Assembly (NCBI GenBank): GCA_903900265.1
Contig: CAIUMM010000075.1
Coordinates: 1-64,000 of the forward strand
Reading direction: 5' to 3'
DNA length: 64,000 bases
Origin: an uncultured Pseudomonadota bacterium
GTDB taxonomy: Bacteria > Myxococcota_A > UBA796 > SXON01
Shown: in pieces, positions 59,579-64,000 of the stretch
Layout: each line of letters opens with the position of its first letter
How positions within the stretch are numbered: the first letter of the stretch is position 1
The notes under the pieces: model-generated
Databases searched by the model: none
Seen by the model: the letters and a program-made list of their open reading frames with translations, nothing else
What the model was told of the DNA's origin: nothing
Program-made: the position numbers and the translations under genes

Positions 59579-62500
59579 CTACTTCGCCACGCCAGCCTCT
59601 TCGGTCTCGTCCGCGGCGCCCGCAGACACGCGGATCGCCGGTACCGGCGGGGTACCATTGATGCGGCCCCACAGCGACTCGAGGAACACCCGGACGTTCT
59701 CCATCCACTGGAAGATCACCGGGATCACCAGCAGCGTGAGCAGCGTCGAGGAGATGACGCCGCCGATGACGGCGATGCCCATCGGCGCCCGGAATTCCGA
59801 GCCCATGCCGGTGCCCATCGCCGTCGGCAGCATGCCCAAGGCCATGGCGGCCGAGGTCATCAAGATCGGCCGCATACGACGCGGACCGGCGATGCGCATG
59901 GCGTCGGCGGGGGAGTGGCCCTCGCGCATCTGCACCAGCGCGCCGTCTACGAGCAGGATCGCGTTCTTGGTGACCAAGCCCATCAACAGGATGATGCCGA
60001 TCTGCGAGCCCATCGAGATGCTGTTGCCGGTGATCGCGAGGCCGAACACCGCGCCGACCAGCGCCAAAGGCACCGACGCGAGCAGGGTGATCGGATGGAT
60101 CAGGCTCTCGAACTGGCTTGCGAGCACCATGAAGATGAAGATGAACGCGATCACGATCGCCAAGCCCATCGCCTTGGCGGTGTCGTTCATGTCGCGGGCC
60201 TGACCGTCGAGCGTCACGAAGTAGCCATCAGGCAACGGCGCTTTCTTGAGCTCTGCGTAGAACTGCTCGAGGACTGTTCCCAGCGCTGCGCCGTTCGCGA
60301 CTTGCGAGCTCACCGTCACCGAACGCATCCGGTTGTTGCGGTTGATCTCGCTGGCCCCGATGGCCATGTGTACGTCCGCGACATCGCCCAACGCCACCGC
60401 GCCGCGGGGGCTGGGGAGCGGCAGCAAGCCGATGCGCTCCGGGGTAGCCGAGAAGCGGGGATCGGCGCGAACGCGGATCTCAGCTTCGGGGCCGCCGTCT
60501 CGCAGCGTGCCGACGGTGTTGCCCTCGACGAGCAGGCGCGCGGTGGCGCCGACGAGACCCGCGGGGATGCCGCGGTCCGAAGCCACCATACGGTTGATGT
60601 CGATGCGCAGCTCTGGCTTGCCGGGGTTGATGTTGATGCGCACGTCCGAGCTGCCGGGGATCGCCTCGAGCATCTTCTTCAGGCGCGTGCCCTCTTTGAG
60701 CAGGCCGTCGAGATCGGGCCCTTGAACGATGAGCATCATCGGCGGCCAATCTCCCAAGCCTTCGATCACGCCGGGCTCGGCCAGCGTCGCCTCGGCCGTG
60801 GGGACCGCTTCTAGCACCGAGCGGATCTGCCCCTCATACCAGGCGAGCGGCTTCTCCCGTTCATTCTTGGGCTTCATCTGGATGCGGAAGCGGGCGCGGT
60901 TGGTCTGGTCCTCGTGGCCGATCAGCGTGTAGACCCGGGTCACGCCGGGGATCGCCATTAGCGCCGCTTCTACCGGGCGGGCTGTCGCGTCGGTGGTCTC
61001 GAGCGAGGTTCCGACGGGGAGACGGATGTCGCCGAGCACCTCTCCGCGGTCCTGCTTCGGCATGAACTCGCCGGGCAACGAGACGGCGAGCACACCGGCG
61101 GCGAACACCGCGGCCACCGACAGGCCAACGGTGGTCTTCGGGTGGGACAACACCCAGTCCAGCACGCGGCGGTACTGGTGGTCGAGCCCGTCCAGCATGC
61201 GCTCGATCACCCCGGCGATCCCGGTGCGCGCGCCGTGTACGTGGGCCTTGGAGAGCCGCGCCGAGAGCATCGGATCGAGCGTGAACGCGACGAACAGCGA
61301 GATCAGCACGGCGATGCTGATGGTGAGCCCAAACTGCTTGAAGAACTGGCCGACCATGCCGCTCATGAACGCGACCGGCACGAACACCGCCACCAGCGAG
61401 AGCGTGGTGGCGAGCACGGCCAGAGCGATCTCCCGCGTTCCTCGGCTCGCCGCTTCTTCCGGGGAATCACCTGCTTCGAGGCGGCGAGTGATGCTCTCAC
61501 GGACGACGACCGCGTCGTCGATCAGCAGGCCGATCGCGAGGCTCATGCCCAACAGCGTCATGGTGTTGATCGAGAAGCCAGCGAGGTCCATGGCGGCGAA
61601 GGTGCCGATGATTGACGTCGGCAGCGCCAACGAGGAGATGAACGTGCCGCGCAGGTCGAGCAGGAAGAACAGGATGACTAGGACGGCCATCGCGCCGCCG
61701 TAGTAGATCGCGACCCAGACCTCATCGGCGTTGGCTTCAATGTCGATCGACGTGTCGGCTATCACGCTGTAGCTGGCTTCGTTTCCGAGGGTGGGCACGA
61801 CGCGCTCGAGCGCTTCGGCGATGCCGTGACAGACGTTCACGGTGTTGGAGCCGGACTTCTTGATGATCTCCAGCGACACGGCGTCCTGAAGGTTGTTGCG
61901 CACGTAGCGGGTCGCGCGGGCACGACCGTCGATCACGTTTGCGACTTGGCCAAGCAGCACCTGACGCCCTTCTTGGGTCATCGAGACGACGGTGCGGGCG
62001 AGATCGTCGACGCTGCGGTACTGACCGGTGGCGCGAATCCCGACGGCGTAGCCGTGGGCGTCGAACTGGCCTACCGGGATCGAGAGGTTCTCATACCCGA
62101 TACGCTCGGCCACTTGGGTGGCGGGGACGCCGAGGGCCGCGAGCTTGTCGAGGTCGAGATCCACCGCGATCTCGCGCTTCTGGCCGCCGACGACGTTGAC
62201 GGTTCCCACGCCGGGGACCTGCTCTAAGAACGGCCTTAGGCGATCATCCGCCATCTGTCGGGTGAAGTTCACGTCGCCGTTGGACGCCAGCGCCACGACC
62301 ATGACCGGTAGCGCGCCGATGTCGACTTGCTTGATGACCGGATCCAGGACGTCTTTCGGGAGCTTGCCTTTGGCGATGCCGATGCTGTCGCGCACGAGGT
62401 TGGTCGCGGCGTCGACGTCGGTGCCCATCTTGAATTGCAGCACCATCATCGAGGCGCTGTCCCGGGTGAAGCTCTGCATCTTGTCGATGCCTGAGATTCC

Positions 62501-62716
62501 GGCCACGGCGTCTTCGAGCGGTCGGGTGACGTCGCGCTCGATGTCTTCCGGTGGAGCACCGGGGTAGATCGTCTGCACCAGCACGATCGGGAAGTCTACC
62601 GGAGGGTAGAGATCGGTGGGCAGGCGGCTGAGGGAGAGGAAGCCCAGGACGAGGATCGCGACGCTGAGCATCGCGGTGAACACCGGGCGTTTGATCGCAA
62701 TATCGGAGAGGTTCAT
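59579..62716 (-). CDS. RND efflux transporter (HAE1/AcrB family)
   Basis: This 1045-residue inner-membrane pump starts MNLSDIAIKRPVFTAML. Twelve transmembrane helices and two large periplasmic loops follow the AcrB plan. PGAPPEDIERDVTRPLEDAVAGISGIDKMQS and PVGTSLETTDATARPVE occur in the porter part, and GLLIDDAVVVRESITRRLE in TM4 holds the Asp-Asp pair of the proton relay. TNHxT-like repeat segments and the second TM bundle (GLVTKNAILLVDGALVQ) are present. ATGA overlaps the adaptor stop. The outer membrane channel is not in the window. Substrates are unknown. Confidence 0.92.
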   Translation of the reverse strand: MNLSDIAIKRPVFTAMLSVAILVLGFLSLSRLPTDLYPPVDFPIVLVQTIYPGAPPEDIERDVTRPLEDAVAGISGIDKMQSFTRDSASMMVLQFKMGTDVDAATNLVRDSIGIAKGKLPKDVLDPVIKQVDIGALPVMVVALASNGDVNFTRQMADDRLRPFLEQVPGVGTVNVVGGQKREIAVDLDLDKLAALGVPATQVAERIGYENLSIPVGQFDAHGYAVGIRATGQYRSVDDLARTVVSMTQEGRQVLLGQVANVIDGRARATRYVRNNLQDAVSLEIIKKSGSNTVNVCHGIAEALERVVPTLGNEASYSVIADTSIDIEANADEVWVAIYYGGAMAVLVILFFLLDLRGTFISSLALPTSIIGTFAAMDLAGFSINTMTLLGMSLAIGLLIDDAVVVRESITRRLEAGDSPEEAASRGTREIALAVLATTLSLVAVFVPVAFMSGMVGQFFKQFGLTISIAVLISLFVAFTLDPMLSARLSKAHVHGARTGIAGVIERMLDGLDHQYRRVLDWVLSHPKTTVGLSVAAVFAAGVLAVSLPGEFMPKQDRGEVLGDIRLPVGTSLETTDATARPVEAALMAIPGVTRVYTLIGHEDQTNRARFRIQMKPKNEREKPLAWYEGQIRSVLEAVPTAEATLAEPGVIEGLGDWPPMMLIVQGPDLDGLLKEGTRLKKMLEAIPGSSDVRININPGKPELRIDINRMVASDRGIPAGLVGATARLLVEGNTVGTLRDGGPEAEIRVRADPRFSATPERIGLLPLPSPRGAVALGDVADVHMAIGASEINRNNRMRSVTVSSQVANGAALGTVLEQFYAELKKAPLPDGYFVTLDGQARDMNDTAKAMGLAIVIAFIFIFMVLASQFESLIHPITLLASVPLALVGAVFGLAITGNSISMGSQIGIILLMGLVTKNAILLVDGALVQMREGHSPADAMRIAGPRRMRPILMTSAAMALGMLPTAMGTGMGSEFRAPMGIAVIGGVISSTLLTLLVIPVIFQWMENVRVFLESLWGRINGTPPVPAIRVSAGAADETEEAGVAK

Positions 62717-63792
62717 CCTGCAGTTCCGGCCAAGGTGTGAGGGGGGTCGAGCACGACCTGCGCTCCCGCTTGGAGCGCGCCGCTGACGATGATGGTGTCA
62801 CCGGACTCTTCGAGCACGGTGACCGGCACACGCGTGGGCGTAGATCCGGCCTCGGCCGCGACAAACACGCAGAAGTCAGGGCGCGCGACGAGCGCGGCGC
62901 GGGGCACCTTCCACGCGTCGATGTCGGACGCGCCGGTGATGACCACGCGGGCAAACCCGTGGGCTTTCAGCGAGGCCGGCGGCGATTCGACGCGCACTTC
63001 GACGGGGAGCCGCCGGGTCGCGACGTCGAGCGAAGGCAACACGCGCAGCACCTTGGCCGGCACGCCTGCGGTAGCGCCTGGGGTCCCCGGGTACACCATC
63101 GCCTCGAGGCCTTCGGCCATCCAAGACGCGCTCTCTTCGGGCGCGGTCCCCTTGATCTGCAAGGAGGAGAGGTCGTCGAGCAGGAACAGCGGCGTGCCGC
63201 CTCCGGTCATGATCCCCGCGTTGTCGGGCCCGTCCTGAATGATGCCGGCGAACGGGGCTTTGAGCGTGTGGTGCTGGAGGTTTGCCCGCGCGACCGACGC
63301 GGCGGCGCGCGCCTGCTCCACTCCTGCGCGACCGGCGGCGATGCCGGACTCGGCGTTGGACCAATCCTGCTCGCTCATCGCGCCGGCTTCTTTCAGCGTG
63401 CGCGCCCGCGCAAAGTTGGCCTCCCCTGCGGTCAGCTGAGCTTCGGCCCCGACGACGGCCGCGGCCGCTTGTTCGTATTGACCCTGCGCGATGCTGGTGT
63501 CGAGCGTCGCGATCGCTTGTCCGGCGCTCACGCTGTCTCCGCGGTTCACCAGCAAGCGCTGAACCCGGCCCGGCACGTCAAAGCCGAGGCGCACCGACTG
63601 CACCGGATCGAGCGAGCCGGTCAGCTCGGTCGTCGGGCGATGGCGCGCCGCTTCGGCGGTTCCGTAGCGGAACGCGGCCGTAGCGACGGCGGCCTCTGCT
63701 TTGGGCACGCTGCTGGGCTCGGCGGCGCAGCCAGAGATCAGCGCGAGCGCGAGCAGGCCTTGTGCGCATTTTATAGAGCGAGTCATCATCAC
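62713..63792 (-). CDS. RND periplasmic adaptor (HlyD/MFP family) lipoprotein
   Basis: GTG 63792 overlaps the upstream stop; ATG codons at 63789 and 63786 are alternatives, with GGGAAGG just upstream. The signal GLLALALISGC is a lipobox. The adaptor shows the biotinyl-lipoyl half motif RLGFDVPGRVQRLLVNRGDSVSAGQAIATLDT, a helical hairpin (QYEQAAAAVVGAEAQLTAGEANFARARTLKE ... WSNAESGIAAGRAGVEQARAAASVARANLQ), and the closing HHTLKAPFAGIIQ. It would bridge the RND pump and an outer-membrane channel. Confidence 0.9.
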   Translation of the reverse strand: MMMTRSIKCAQGLLALALISGCAAEPSSVPKAEAAVATAAFRYGTAEAARHRPTTELTGSLDPVQSVRLGFDVPGRVQRLLVNRGDSVSAGQAIATLDTSIAQGQYEQAAAAVVGAEAQLTAGEANFARARTLKEAGAMSEQDWSNAESGIAAGRAGVEQARAAASVARANLQHHTLKAPFAGIIQDGPDNAGIMTGGGTPLFLLDDLSSLQIKGTAPEESASWMAEGLEAMVYPGTPGATAGVPAKVLRVLPSLDVATRRLPVEVRVESPPASLKAHGFARVVITGASDIDAWKVPRAALVARPDFCVFVAAEAGSTPTRVPVTVLEESGDTIIVSGALQAGAQVVLDPPHTLAGTAG

Positions 63793-64000
63793 CTTCCCTC
63801 AGAGTTATTGACCGCGGGGTCAACTGCGCCGATCCGAGCCGGCGCGGGTTTGTCTTGTACCGCGAGCCCCTGGGACGTGATCGCGTCCACCGTGCGGGCC
63901 CAAACTTCAAAATCCGGGCGCGTCGTCGTCCGCACCATGCGTCGTCCCAGCTGCAGCCACATGCCGATCACCAGCTCGGAGACCAGCGCGTGGTCGAGGT
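63789..64000 (-). CDS. C-terminal part of likely TetR-family regulator
   Basis: The frame is open from the right window edge to TGA 63789-63791. The about 70 visible residues include LVSELVIGMWLQLGRRMVRTTTRPDFEVWARTVDAI, in the style of a TetR C-terminal ligand-binding helix bundle. The DNA-binding part is outside the window. Position just upstream of the adaptor and pump, with stop-start overlap, fits a local repressor of the efflux operon; the family call is tentative. Confidence 0.45.
   Translation of the reverse strand, partial: LDHALVSELVIGMWLQLGRRMVRTTTRPDFEVWARTVDAITSQGLAVQDKPAPARIGAVDPAVNNSEGR

Overview
The window is a very GC-rich bacterial chromosome segment that is densely coded on both strands. 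The organism is most likely a member of Myxococcota or a related former deltaproteobacterial lineage. The evidence is indirect: many secreted lipoproteins with Asp/Thr/Ser repeat linkers, a MopE-like metal-binding lipoprotein, a haem-binding lipoprotein of the planctomycete/myxobacterial type, several TPR proteins, an eCIS-core giant protein and a degenerate membrane-anchored sigma-like protein. No rRNA, tRNA, IS element, integrase or CRISPR array was recognised. Most of the region looks like ordinary vertically inherited chromosome.

Layout. 1-4.5 kb: the C-terminal part of a Gly/Ser/Phe-repeat protein, an HTH-SspB-like fusion, a glycoside-hydrolase-like lipoprotein and an ATP-grasp protein. 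4.5-11.2 kb: a two-haem lipoprotein, a minus-strand coupled operon (small membrane protein, nitrilase-type amidase, ABC permease, ABC ATPase), a MopE/PPC lipoprotein, a GT-C-like membrane protein and a DUF5989 protein. 11.2-16.5 kb: a sigma-70 family factor, YhbY, a TrmH-type methyltransferase, the membrane-anchored sigma-like protein, and an MBL-fold hydrolase / small protein / RdgB cluster. 16.5-22.5 kb: a secreted protein, a FAD oxidase, a TPR protein and a prepilin peptidase. 22.5-28 kb: a minus-strand operon (nuclease lipoprotein, HAD phosphatase, truncated haemoglobin, TruA), a PAS-GGDEF-EAL protein and a peroxiredoxin. 28-41.3 kb: a FemAB-like acyltransferase, DUF218, an old-yellow-enzyme family oxidoreductase, two small Cys-rich lipoproteins, ATP sulfurylase, a double hotdog protein, a large lipoprotein with a porin, a sulfatase-fold enzyme, an ArgE-type deacylase and a short BtaA-like protein. 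41.3-45.7 kb: MltG, a GT-C-like protein, a tail-anchored protein and an EamA transporter. 45.7-56.2 kb: one gene of 3523 codons with two eCIS-core (DUF4157) domains and annexin-like repeats. 56.3-64 kb: an unknown protein and TPR protein pair, RadA, and an RND efflux pump with its adaptor and the end of a likely TetR regulator.

Two genome-wide habits stand out. Cistrons inside operons are very often joined by 4-nt ATGA/GTGA overlaps. Many first genes of transcription units lack a Shine-Dalgarno sequence and instead carry a TA-starting hexamer exactly 12 nt before the start codon, which suggests leaderless transcripts. The most interesting single items are the tandem eCIS-core giant protein and the HTH-SspB fusion that ends in a ClpX-docking-like tail. 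No eCIS structural genes lie in the window, so the delivery route of the giant protein is unknown.
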